In this document: positions 1 to 6,256 of the stretch, in pieces
Layout: each line of letters begins with the position of its first letter
Position numbering within the stretch: position 1 is the stretch's first letter
Assembly: GCA_050050615.1 (NCBI GenBank)
Contig: JASFTV010000146.1
Coordinates: forward strand, 1 to 8,371
DNA length: 8,371 bases
From: JASFTV01 sp050050615
GTDB lineage: Bacteria; Desulfobacterota; DSM-4660; Desulfatiglandales; HGW-15
Direction of reading: 5' to 3'
Notes under the pieces: model-generated
Told to the model about the DNA's origin: nothing
Databases searched by the model: none
The model's input: only the letters and a program-made list of their open reading frames with translations
Made by a program: the position numbers and the translations under genes

Positions 1-4
1 CCTG

Positions 5-33
5 GAGATTGCTTCGCTCCGCTCGCAATGACG
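5..33. repeat. REP-like palindromic repeat, GATTGC...GCAATGAC type
   Basis: The arms ATTGC and GCAAT enclose a short run rich in TTCG/CTCCG. From memory, very similar GATTGCTTCG...GCAATGAC strings are scattered through intergenic DNA of many bacterial genomes and metagenomes. It lies 3' of the lipid kinase gene, a usual place for such elements. A single copy is visible, so the repeat status rests on resemblance and not on multiple copies in this window. Confidence 0.5.
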
Positions 34-104
34 TGCCAGAATAGTGACGGTTTTTTATGCAGCTAGCTAGTCAAGGGGTTGTCTGGGCATTTTTTCGCCC
101 GCTC

Positions 105-148
105 CCCTTCGACCCTTCGACAAGCTCAGGGCTCAGGGTCGCTCGAGC
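105..148. repeat. REP-like palindromic repeat containing CTGAGCTTGTCGAAG
   Basis: The arms CGACCCT (110-116) and AGGGTCG (135-141) enclose the core TTCGACAAGCTCAGGG, whose reverse complement contains CTGAGCTTGTCGAAG. That string is a familiar dispersed intergenic repeat in many environmental bacteria (recollection, not a search). On the minus strand it lies about 50-85 nt past the lipid kinase stop codon. It could act as a 3'-end stabilising hairpin, but no T-tract follows it, so I do not call a terminator. Confidence 0.5.
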
Positions 149-189
149 CCGCAGAATACGCGGAGATATGTCATGAAGCATTGGACTGC

Positions 190-1068
190 TTAGCATTTTA
201 TCTTCAACTTCTTCGGGAGAACATTGAAGGCAAAGGTTTCAGATACCCAGCCAGGGTTTCCATCGATTTGCACTGAGAGCGGTTGTCTTAAGGTTACACT
301 CACATGACGACCGGATAGATATTGGCCGATTCGGTTACCAATGGTGAATGCCGCTGCGGCCCCTACGAGAGACACAAAAAGCCCTGAATTGACGGATAAG
401 ACATGCAATTGTTGGTCGTCGAACCTGGCCCTTGGCACTACTTTCATTCCGTAACCATAATAAGGTTGCTTGACCACGATAAGGCTCAACAGATTCTTCA
501 CTTCCAACGTTTCTCCATCTACGGTAATGTTCGCCGCTGTCCGCTTATAGACTCTAAAGTAGGCTTCAAACAGGGCTTTTAAATAGGCTCTGAGACCAGT
601 AATGCCTTCAGCGAGGTATGAGTCTCGAAGCTGAATCACCGTGCCTTCGAATCCTACAGAGGCCGTGAAAGCAAATCTCTTCTCATCACACTGAATCAAA
701 TCATATTCAAGTATTTTCCCTTCCCTAATGCGTGTGGCGATATCACCGAGCCCCCCCTTGTAATTGAAAGCGTGACGGACGGCGTTCCCCGTGCCCAGAG
801 GAAGATAGGCGATGGGTGTCTGGGCTGTATCGATTGCATTAATGACATCTGAAAGCGTGCCGTCGCCACCAGCGGCCACGAGCACGTCACAGCGACGAGT
901 TAGCTCTCGTGCACATCGAACAAAATCGTCCGCAGTGTGGGTGTCCAATCCGTGTATCTCAGCACCCAGAATCTTTGCGGCCCTGGCTAGGGCCGAGCGC
1001 TTCTGATCTGCGCTCATTTTGCCTGAGACAGGGTTGGTTATAATCTCGTATCGCATTTCGACAATCAA
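190..1068 (-). CDS. YegS/DgkB-type diacylglycerol kinase family lipid kinase
   Basis: This is a predicted cytoplasmic, membrane-associated ATP-dependent kinase phosphorylating a lipid hydroxyl such as diacylglycerol or a related lipid. The 292-residue length is typical of bacterial DAGK-catalytic-domain proteins. Visible motifs, in order, are NPVSGK (residues 12-17), the nucleotide-binding GGDGTL (67-72), PLGTGNA (90-96), SVGFEG near 137-142, FDDQQLHV near 216-223 in the place of the family's DDGxLxV strand, and QIDGNP near 267-272 in the place of the usual DGE site. The start is taken as TTG at 1068 because GAGG (1076-1073) lies 4 nt upstream. ATG at 1056 is the alternative and would remove only four residues before the first strand. 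The gene stands alone, divergent from the radical SAM gene across a long spacer. The family call is firm. The exact lipid cannot be read from sequence. Confidence 0.9.
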   Translation of the reverse strand: MIVEMRYEIITNPVSGKMSADQKRSALARAAKILGAEIHGLDTHTADDFVRCARELTRRCDVLVAAGGDGTLSDVINAIDTAQTPIAYLPLGTGNAVRHAFNYKGGLGDIATRIREGKILEYDLIQCDEKRFAFTASVGFEGTVIQLRDSYLAEGITGLRAYLKALFEAYFRVYKRTAANITVDGETLEVKNLLSLIVVKQPYYGYGMKVVPRARFDDQQLHVLSVNSGLFVSLVGAAAAFTIGNRIGQYLSGRHVSVTLRQPLSVQIDGNPGWVSETFAFNVLPKKLKIKC

Positions 1069-1072
1069 TAGA

Positions 1073-1076
1073 CCTC
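1073..1076 (-). promoter_or_regulatory. Shine-Dalgarno supporting the TTG start at 1068
   Basis: On the minus strand GAGG is followed by TCTA and then TTG, a 4-nt spacer. The in-frame ATG at 1056 has no purine-rich stretch at a usable distance. This favours TTG, though the spacer is short. Confidence 0.45.
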
Positions 1077-1809
1077 GGACGGGTGTAGGGTGGTGCTATC
1101 GATGGGCAGGAGGAAAGAGGAAACAGATCAAGCGCCTTGGTGACGCCTATAAAGTAGCAGCACAGGGCACCGCACCCCCTATGGTCAGCCCCCGCCTTTT
1201 GCCCGGACAAAGGCATTGCCAAGAAAGTCAACATGTTACGGGCTCCTGCGGCCATCTGGACGGAAAGATGAATCAACCCATCATGAATACTCAATATGAC
1301 TCAATAGGAAGAGACTGTCAACAGAGGAGCGGACACCACAGTTCTTGAGCGCCAAAACAGGATTATCGCGTGGAAGGCAAAAAAGAGGGGTTGGATTTTG
1401 AGGCGCTCAACGGGCGCCCTGATCCGCTTTTTTCTTGCACCGGTTACCTTTTTTTTGCTAAAAACCCAGTTAGGGAGTAGAATTTTTGCCCTGTATCCCT
1501 GCTTGGGGATAAGGACTCAAGAAACAGACCGCAAGGGGATATCCGGCCTAATGGATGATGCGAGCCTTCACTTTTTTTCTGGAGGAGATATTCCAGGAAG
1601 GTCGGGTGTGTTGGTTATCGGCTAAAAGCTCAAGCCGCCCGAATCAAAGGCTTGCTTGCAGCCTGTTCTGATTACAGGGGAGCTAGCGGTGGTTTCTATT
1701 GCATTTCCCCAATCCTGCCTCATATGCGATCGATCACTTCGTTTTTCTTCCCTTATAGATCCCTCACCAAAAATGCTCCCGCGAAGCTGTGGAGAAATGG
1801 TGAACTTTG

Positions 1810-1818
1810 AAAGGGGGT
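1810..1818 (+). promoter_or_regulatory. Strong Shine-Dalgarno that sets the radical SAM start
   Basis: AAAGGGGGT pairs with the 16S anti-Shine-Dalgarno apart from one G-U wobble. Its last G (1817) lies 7 nt before ATG 1825 and 4 nt before ATG 1822, favouring 1825. A TTG at 1807 would place this motif inside the coding sequence, so I reject that start. Confidence 0.7.
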
Positions 1819-1824
1819 GTTATG

Positions 1825-3279
1825 ATGGAACGCTGGGAAAGCCTTAGGGATCGGGGATTTTATTACAGCGCCTCTAAAGTCGTAGATCTATTAAGCATGG
1901 TCTCTGAGGAGCGGTTTGTTCAGCTGACCCACTGGGGAGAAAAGCTGACACGGGATCCGGTGGTCAGGGAGGCCATTCGGAAGGTTCGCTTTTTTATAGA
2001 AAAGGAAGATCATCCCGCCCGACAGCTGTTCAGCCGGGTTATGACCACGCTTTCTGAAGAGAACCGGCGGCGAATTTTCCACTCTCTTTTTCTCCATGCC
2101 TGGTTCGTGGGTGGACGTAAACGGGATTACTGGGAAGAAAAGCACGGTTTTCGGCCCCCCTTCATTCTTATTTTGAGCCCCACCTGGAAGTGCAACCTGC
2201 GGTGCCTCGGGTGTTATACCCTGGGCTACGGCACGAAGTCAGAGCTTTCTTTGGAAGTGGCTGACAAGGTGCTCAGCGAGTGTGAAGAGTTAGGCATCTA
2301 CTTTGTGACCATTCTGGGCGGTGAGCCCATGATTTATCCACACCTTTTCACGATCATAGAGAACCATCCCGATATCTTTTTTCAGATTTATACAAATGGC
2401 ACCCTGGTTACCCGGGAAAGGGCCCAAAGACTGGCTGACCTGGGGAATGTTGCGGTCGTTTTGAGCATTGAAGGGGACGAGAAGGAGACGGATGGCTGGC
2501 GGGGTAAGGGCGTCTACAGGAGCATTATGCAGGCCTTTGAGCATCTCAATGAGGTAGGGCTCATTATCGGCTCATCCGCTACAGTCACCCGTCAGAATGT
2601 TGAGATTGTCACCTCTGAGGCGTTTATCGATAAGATGATCAGCCTGGGTTCTGTGGCACAGATGTATTTCCTCTACATACCCGTGAACGGCAAAGCAGAT
2701 TTTTCACTGATGGTCACACCGGAACAGCGTGACCTCTTGAGGCGTAGGGTCATCACCACAAGAAACACGAAACCAATTTTCATTCTCGATTTCTGGAATG
2801 ATGGTCCCTATGTGGATGGGTGCATTGCGGCCGGCAGGAAATACTTTCATATCAACGCCAGGGGTGATTTAGAGCCATGCGTTTATACCCATATCGCTGT
2901 GGACAATATTCATGACACATCCTTGGTCCAGGCCCTGAACAGCAAGCTTTTCAGGGATATAAGGTCCCGGCAACCCCATAACTCCAACCATCTTAGACCA
3001 TGTATGATCATTGACAATCCTCATATCATGCGGGATGTTATCCGAAAGAATGCCCCCTCCTTCACGCACCCCGGGGCAGAAGAGATTTACACGATTAAGT
3101 CTGAGGAAATGGATCGTTATGCCCGGGCTTATGGCCTCTTTGCTGACCGGATATGGGCGGAGGAATACCTGGGAAGACCGGAAGAGGGCGCATTGAGTCC
3201 AGCATCAGGGGGCATGGGTTCGGGAATTCATTACGATCGACCTAATCTTTGCATGGGACGTCGTCTGGAGAATAATTAA
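1825..3279 (+). CDS. Radical SAM enzyme with SPASM-like C-terminal cysteines
   Basis: This is a predicted cytoplasmic radical S-adenosylmethionine enzyme of 484 residues. A helical N-terminal region of about 115 residues precedes the core. The canonical cluster motif is KCNLRCLGCY, with C123, C127 and C130 (CxxxCxxC) ligating the SAM-binding [4Fe-4S] cluster. TILGGEP (residues about 162-168) is the GGE motif that contacts the SAM amino group, and YTNGT follows near 189-193, as in MoaA/SPASM-type enzymes. The C-terminal part carries C333 and C352 around GRKYFHINARGDLEPC, then C393. This is reminiscent of a SPASM or twitch auxiliary-cluster domain, but with few cysteines. Typical SPASM proteins modify ribosomal peptides or proteins; no substrate gene is recognised beside it. 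It stands alone, divergent from the lipid kinase. I do not recognise the specific subfamily and do not assign a substrate. Radical SAM membership is near certain; the auxiliary cluster is an inference. Confidence 0.9.
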   Translation: MERWESLRDRGFYYSASKVVDLLSMVSEERFVQLTHWGEKLTRDPVVREAIRKVRFFIEKEDHPARQLFSRVMTTLSEENRRRIFHSLFLHAWFVGGRKRDYWEEKHGFRPPFILILSPTWKCNLRCLGCYTLGYGTKSELSLEVADKVLSECEELGIYFVTILGGEPMIYPHLFTIIENHPDIFFQIYTNGTLVTRERAQRLADLGNVAVVLSIEGDEKETDGWRGKGVYRSIMQAFEHLNEVGLIIGSSATVTRQNVEIVTSEAFIDKMISLGSVAQMYFLYIPVNGKADFSLMVTPEQRDLLRRRVITTRNTKPIFILDFWNDGPYVDGCIAAGRKYFHINARGDLEPCVYTHIAVDNIHDTSLVQALNSKLFRDIRSRQPHNSNHLRPCMIIDNPHIMRDVIRKNAPSFTHPGAEEIYTIKSEEMDRYARAYGLFADRIWAEEYLGRPEEGALSPASGGMGSGIHYDRPNLCMGRRLENN

Positions 3280-3291
3280 TGACTTTTCAGA

Positions 3292-3316
3292 GCGGAATGG
3301 GTTCAACCCATTTCGC
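3292..3316. terminator. Intergenic hairpin without T-tract between convergent genes
   Basis: An 11-bp stem (3292-3302 with 3306-3316, one G-T pair) encloses a 3-nt loop TCA, starting 13 nt after the radical SAM stop codon and just beyond the stop of the convergent small gene. Neither strand has a T-run after the stem, so it is not a standard intrinsic terminator. It may serve as a 3'-end-protecting hairpin for one or both transcripts. Confidence 0.45.
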
Positions 3317-3319
3317 GTC

Positions 3320-3688
3320 TTAAAAACCGCGGGGGCAAGCCCCCTGCGCCCCCAGAAAAAACGACGCGGCATTCACCCCCGCCCTTGCGGACGGGTTTCT
3401 CTGCCGCGGTTTTTGTAGACGGGCAAGCCCGGGAACGAGCTTTGCAATTTGGATCCCTTCCTGACCCAGTTTCTCAATTCGAACCTTCAGCGCTTCCTCT
3501 GAGAGGTTTTGGCGTGAAGCCTCCATGACCACTGCAATCAGCGCTTCCAAGAATTCAGGATCGGTTGGGTGGCGCCTGATGCGCGTAATTTCAGCAGTGG
3601 AGAGGCCCAGAAGCGCTTGGATCTCAGCCTTATATTTTCCTTCGTAGGCCTCTGGAGCCTGCCGCAGCAATTCGTCGGAGTCCGTCAT
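3320..3688 (-). CDS. Small protein of unknown function (122 aa) with a repeat-encoded C-terminus
   Basis: I do not recognise this protein. The ATG at 3688 has a good Shine-Dalgarno (AGGGAG at 3700-3695, 6-nt spacer), which supports a real gene. Residues 1-91 are charged, with helix-forming segments (for example around EIQALLGLSTAEITRI and LSEEALKVRIEKLG) and no signal peptide or membrane segment, suggesting a small soluble all-alpha protein. From about residue 93 to the end (KPRQRNPS... to ...ACPRGF) the composition changes abruptly to Pro/Arg/Gly/Ala-rich. Exactly this part is encoded inside a palindromic repeat (3322-3414). The ancestral protein therefore probably ended near residue 91 and was extended when the repeat arrived. 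It is convergent with the radical SAM gene and divergent from the amine oxidase gene. The gene call is fairly secure; no function can be offered. Confidence 0.65.
   Translation of the reverse strand: MTDSDELLRQAPEAYEGKYKAEIQALLGLSTAEITRIRRHPTDPEFLEALIAVVMEASRQNLSEEALKVRIEKLGQEGIQIAKLVPGLARLQKPRQRNPSARAGVNAASFFLGAQGACPRGF
3322..3414. repeat. Palindromic repeat element with 11-bp perfect ends
   Basis: AAAAACCGCGG at 3322-3332 is the exact reverse complement of CCGCGGTTTTT at 3404-3414. Inside lie further hairpins, GGGGGC/GCCCCC (3331-3344) and CCGC/GCGG (3379-3390). The nested palindromes, very high GC and position at the 3' end of a gene suggest a REP/BIME- or MITE-like dispersed element. It encodes the final 30 or so codons and the stop of the small minus-strand gene. 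Only one copy is visible, so mobility is inferred. Confidence 0.55.
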
Positions 3689-3863
3689 TGAAATCTCCCT
3701 TACGTCTTTCCGCTACGTTTTGTTTTTCAATTATGCTACACAAAGAAGGGCGATTCTACCAAATTCGCAAAGGATGATGACCCTCAATCCAGGACTCGGG
3801 TTCAGTGCCCAGCTTTACTCCCCTTCACCCGAATACCCGCGTCCTTTAGACGGGGGAGCGCCT

Positions 3864-3872
3864 AAGGTGAGG
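3864..3872 (+). promoter_or_regulatory. Shine-Dalgarno supporting a GTG start for the amine oxidase
   Basis: AAGGTGAGG precedes the GTG at 3874, with 6 nt between AAGG and the GTG. The alternative ATG at 3904 is preceded only by ATAAAG. The GTG start is therefore preferred, though both are possible because the extra ten residues lie outside the conserved fold. Confidence 0.5.
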
Positions 3873-3873
3873 T

Positions 3874-5349
3874 GTGAGAAACAAAGCCTATGGATCCATA
3901 AAGATGGAACCCCAAGAACTCGTCCACACAGCCCCTGTCAAGGAAAGATGGTCCCTTCACGGGCCTGAGCATGTCTCTGAAAAATCGCTACCTCGAGTAG
4001 TGGTCGTAGGGGCCGGGATGTCAGGCCTTGTGACCGCTCGCGTTCTGAGGGACACGGGGTTTCCGGTGCAGGTCGTGGAAGCGCGGGAGCGTTTGGGCGG
4101 TCGAATCTGGACCGATACTCGCCTGGGGGTTCCCTGCGATCTCGGAGCATCCTGGATCCACGGCGTTCAACAGAACCCTTTGACGCTCTGGTGCCGATCC
4201 CGCGGCATAGGCTTGCGCCGCATTCCCAAGGGAAACACCTGGATTTGTGAGCAGGGCAAAATCTACCGGCTCTCTCTCGGCCTTTGGAGGGCACGACGCG
4301 GCATTGCTCGGGCCGCTTATGCATATATCCGGACGTTTCTTCCTTTGTGGACGCAAAAGATGCGCGGTGGAAATCCTGAAGACGTTTCCATCACTGAGGC
4401 GCTGGATCCAGTTTGTGTGGATCCCCGGCTGGGGGAATACGACCGACGGGTACTCTGGTGGTACTTGGGTCTTGTGGAAGCTATTGAGGGTGCCCCTGCG
4501 TATGAACTCGGTATCCTTGAGCAGGAGGTGCCTGAATATTGGCAAACCAATGCGGTACCCTCGGGTGGATTCAAACTCCTGATTGATGATGCAGCCGAGG
4601 GGTTGGAGATCGGTCTGGGTCGGGCTGTTGAAAAGATTACTTACGGCTCAAGGGGTGTGAAGATTGTTCATAAAGGTGGTACCCTTTCAGGCGATCTAGC
4701 CGTGTTGACGCTTCCCGTGGGCCCTTTAAGGTCCGGGGCCGTCACCTTTGATCCTCCCCTCAGTCCCACCAAACAAGAGGCGTTAAGCCGCATCGGTTAT
4801 GGCGGGGTTTTGAATAAACTCGCTCTCCGCTTTCCCACAAGATTCCTACCCTTGGGACATGAAAGATTGACCACGCTTCCGACCCATCCCAGGGAGAGGG
4901 GAATTTTCACTCTATGGGCTGATTTTTCGTCAGCCACGGGATATCCCCTTCTCATCGGCTTTGCCAGTGGAGAGACGGCAGCACAGCTGGACCGAAGCAG
5001 CCCAGATAATGAGATCTGCGAGCGGGCGCTTTCCACGTTAGATGGAATGTTTGCTTCCAGCCTTCCCCTTCCTGAAGGCTATCTCCTCACCCGTTGGCTC
5101 TCAGATCCCTGGTCTCAGGGGAGCTATTCTTATTGTGCGGTAGGCAGCAGCGGGGAAGACAGAAGGCAGCTTACAAAACCGGTCTCAGATCGCCTCTTTT
5201 TCGCAGGTGAGGCCACACATGAGGAGCACTTCGGCACGGTTCACGGCGCGCTCCTCTCCGGTGAACGGGAAGCACGCCGCATCCATCGACGCTTTTGCTG
5301 CGGGGATGAGAAACTCGCCCATTTTCCCTGGCGGAAAAAGGGGAGTTAG
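3874..5349 (+). CDS. FAD-dependent flavin amine oxidase (MAO/PAO family)
   Basis: This is a predicted FAD enzyme oxidising an amine (monoamine, polyamine or similar) to an imine with O2 or another acceptor. Its 491 residues match the family's usual length. An unconserved lead of about 40 residues precedes the Rossmann motif VVVVGAGMSG (42-51, GxGxxG). Next come the ribose-binding acid E69 in VVEARERLGGR (GGR 75-77) and DLGASWIHG (89-97), a hallmark of the polyamine/monoamine oxidase family. K315 in GGVLNKLALRF sits where these oxidases keep the lysine that holds water at flavin N5. The C-terminal FAD signature is DRLFFAGEATHEEHFG...GALLSG (439-463). I see no signal peptide, twin arginine or membrane tail, so it is probably cytoplasmic. 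It stands alone, convergent with the macro-like gene. The substrate is not readable from sequence; a lysine-demethylase-like or amino-acid oxidase role is not excluded. Confidence 0.9.
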   Translation: MRNKAYGSIKMEPQELVHTAPVKERWSLHGPEHVSEKSLPRVVVVGAGMSGLVTARVLRDTGFPVQVVEARERLGGRIWTDTRLGVPCDLGASWIHGVQQNPLTLWCRSRGIGLRRIPKGNTWICEQGKIYRLSLGLWRARRGIARAAYAYIRTFLPLWTQKMRGGNPEDVSITEALDPVCVDPRLGEYDRRVLWWYLGLVEAIEGAPAYELGILEQEVPEYWQTNAVPSGGFKLLIDDAAEGLEIGLGRAVEKITYGSRGVKIVHKGGTLSGDLAVLTLPVGPLRSGAVTFDPPLSPTKQEALSRIGYGGVLNKLALRFPTRFLPLGHERLTTLPTHPRERGIFTLWADFSSATGYPLLIGFASGETAAQLDRSSPDNEICERALSTLDGMFASSLPLPEGYLLTRWLSDPWSQGSYSYCAVGSSGEDRRQLTKPVSDRLFFAGEATHEEHFGTVHGALLSGEREARRIHRRFCCGDEKLAHFPWRKKGS

Positions 5350-5354
5350 TGTGT

Positions 5355-5415
5355 TGTATCACGAATAATCTATCCGAATCACAATATTGAAATACGTCAA
5401 GTTATTTGTGATACA
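5355..5415. repeat. Imperfect inverted repeat between convergent genes
   Basis: Positions 5355-5369 and 5401-5415 can form 15 pairs (two of them G-T) around a 31-nt loop, with the core GTATCAC...GTGATAC. It fills the 71-bp gap between the stop codons of the amine oxidase and the macro-like gene. No T-tract follows on either strand, so it may be a factor-dependent or bidirectional 3' end, a protein-binding site, or the scar of an inserted element. Confidence 0.45.
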
Positions 5416-5420
5416 CAATC

Positions 5421-6062
5421 CTAGGTAACGGCTTTCTCTTGTTGCTGATATTCGGATCCAAGAATCCCGACAATATCGCGAGCGGTGCCCACGGGCACAA
5501 TGAGCCACAACCTTTTGAGGTGGTTGAAGGACATTCGTTCAAGCGCTCTTTGAAGCAATACTACAAAACGGGCTTTTTCCAAAGAGCCGTGGCGGGTGCC
5601 AAGCAGCGGGATAGCGATGGCGTGAAGCTCCCGGTTTTCAGCCTCCTGAAAGAGGCCGTCTAGCGCACGCTCAATCCATTCTTCCTTCCATGTTGGCTCC
5701 TGGTTGAGGTCATGAACGATCGCAAGAAATCTTAAAGGACGCTTGCCCCTGACCAGAACGGTTCCCGGTATTTCTGGTTGCATGTCAATGAGACGGGTCA
5801 TAATGCGGGGGAGACGGGCTTTGGGATCCCGCACCCGGGTATTAGTGCTCAAGACCAGAAAGGTGTCCTCCTCGAAAGCGAACGCCTCGACCTTGAAGGG
5901 TGGGGCATGTTTCGGTGCCGCAACGAGGCGCAGGGGCCCAAGAGAGATTTCGTCGGTAAGACCTCCCTGAATCACCCTGAACTTGTGCCTGCTCTCTTTG
6001 CTCTCGACCATATCAAACCGCGCCTTGAAGGCGACCTTCTGATTGGGCAAACCATTCATCAT
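5421..6062 (-). CDS. Putative degenerate macro-domain-like protein (213 aa)
   Basis: This appears to be a soluble alpha/beta protein with remote macro-domain character, the fold that binds ADP-ribose and related nucleotides. Features recalling that fold, in order: TFLVLSTNT (67-75) in the place of the usual DAIVNAAN strand; PGTVLVRGKRPLRFLAIVHDL (99-119, central part), like the family's G-x-V-x-T-x-G...VIHxVGP stretch; a helix with WIERALDGLFQEAENREL; then IAIPLLGTRHG (149-159), closely resembling IAFPALGTGxxG; and finally LWLIVP as the last strand. The glycine-rich GGGVA loop that contacts ADP-ribose is absent, so enzyme activity is doubtful. The start is unsettled: ATG 6062 and ATG 6059 lack a Shine-Dalgarno, and ATG 6011 (Met18) is possible. 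It stands alone, convergent with the amine oxidase and downstream of a candidate terminator. The assignment comes from pattern memory; a hypothetical protein of another Rossmann-like fold is the alternative. Confidence 0.55.
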   Translation of the reverse strand: MMNGLPNQKVAFKARFDMVESKESRHKFRVIQGGLTDEISLGPLRLVAAPKHAPPFKVEAFAFEEDTFLVLSTNTRVRDPKARLPRIMTRLIDMQPEIPGTVLVRGKRPLRFLAIVHDLNQEPTWKEEWIERALDGLFQEAENRELHAIAIPLLGTRHGSLEKARFVVLLQRALERMSFNHLKRLWLIVPVGTARDIVGILGSEYQQQEKAVT

Positions 6063-6123
6063 TAAAGGAAGGTATCATTTCCGTCCTTGCAGAAATCACG
6101 ACCAATGCAATCAGTAATACGTC

Positions 6124-6169
6124 AAAAAAATAAAATGTTACAAAGGAAGACACCTGGAAAACATTTTAT
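6124..6169 (-). terminator. Candidate intrinsic terminator of the fdh/receiver operon
   Basis: Read on the minus strand, ATAAAATGTT (6169-6160) pairs perfectly with AACATTTTAT (6139-6130) and is followed at once by six T residues (6129-6124). The loop is 20 nt and may close further by AGG/CCT. It lies about 88 nt past the receiver stop codon and 62 nt before the macro-like gene start, the right place to end the leftward operon. The stem is AT-rich with one G-C pair, so efficiency is doubtful. Confidence 0.45.
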
Positions 6170-6256
6170 CAAGTTATTTCAGCCTATTCAAGGGCTAATA
6201 AGACTTATCAGCGAGGTCCCCCGAAAATAGAAAGAGGGTAAGGCCTACCAAAAAAA

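Larger units (their letters stand above)
1069..1824. other. Long intergenic region between divergent genes; no convincing gene
   Basis: About 750 bp lie between the divergent lipid kinase and radical SAM genes. I find no ORF here with family resemblance. Structures seen: GGCGC/GCGCC hairpin (1402-1418) with a T6 run 9 nt later (1428-1433); a second T-run near 1449-1456; a perfect 6-bp hairpin TATCCC/GGGATA with a 6-nt loop (1494-1511); a 5-bp hairpin CTGGA/TCCAG (1579-1596). No strong -35/-10 pair is evident for either gene. The region could carry a structured 5' leader for the radical SAM gene or decayed coding sequence. The frame that includes 1398-1847 is interrupted only by the stop at 1623-1625, but its translation is unrecognisable. 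Confidence 0.5.

Noticed and set aside
959..1294. A 111-codon minus-strand frame upstream of and overlapping the lipid kinase start.
   Set aside because: It overlaps the conserved N-terminus of the kinase in another frame and has no family resemblance.
1402..1433. GC hairpin followed by a T6 run as a plus-strand intrinsic terminator.
   Set aside because: The T-run starts 9 nt after the stem, the stem is only 5 bp, and no plus-strand gene lies upstream; kept only as a note on the leader region.
1486..1625. Weak resemblance to a c-di-GMP-I (GEMM) riboswitch: GAAACAG, CCGCAAGG and GGCCTAA in that order upstream of the radical SAM gene.
   Set aside because: The GCC/GGC pairing expected between CGCAAAGCC and GGxCTAA is not formed, the 5' GGCAAACC segment is missing, and the second half with its GGGTTACCG-like closing strand cannot be found. 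An Rfam RF01051 covariance search would settle it.
1398..1847. A frame open except for one stop at 1623-1625, with a hydrophobic beginning and an IPGRSGVLVIG stretch, possibly a decayed gene.
   Set aside because: The translation matches no family I know, composition is not gene-like throughout, and its end overlaps the secure start of the radical SAM gene in another frame.
3295..3313. GGGTTCAACCC resembling a tRNA T-arm.
   Set aside because: The loop of the hairpin is only three bases in the full 11-bp pairing, and no acceptor, D or anticodon arms can be found around it.
3720..3968. An 82-codon plus-strand frame before and overlapping the amine oxidase.
   Set aside because: No clear ribosome site and no recognisable protein; it overlaps the better-supported GTG start and coding sequence of the oxidase.
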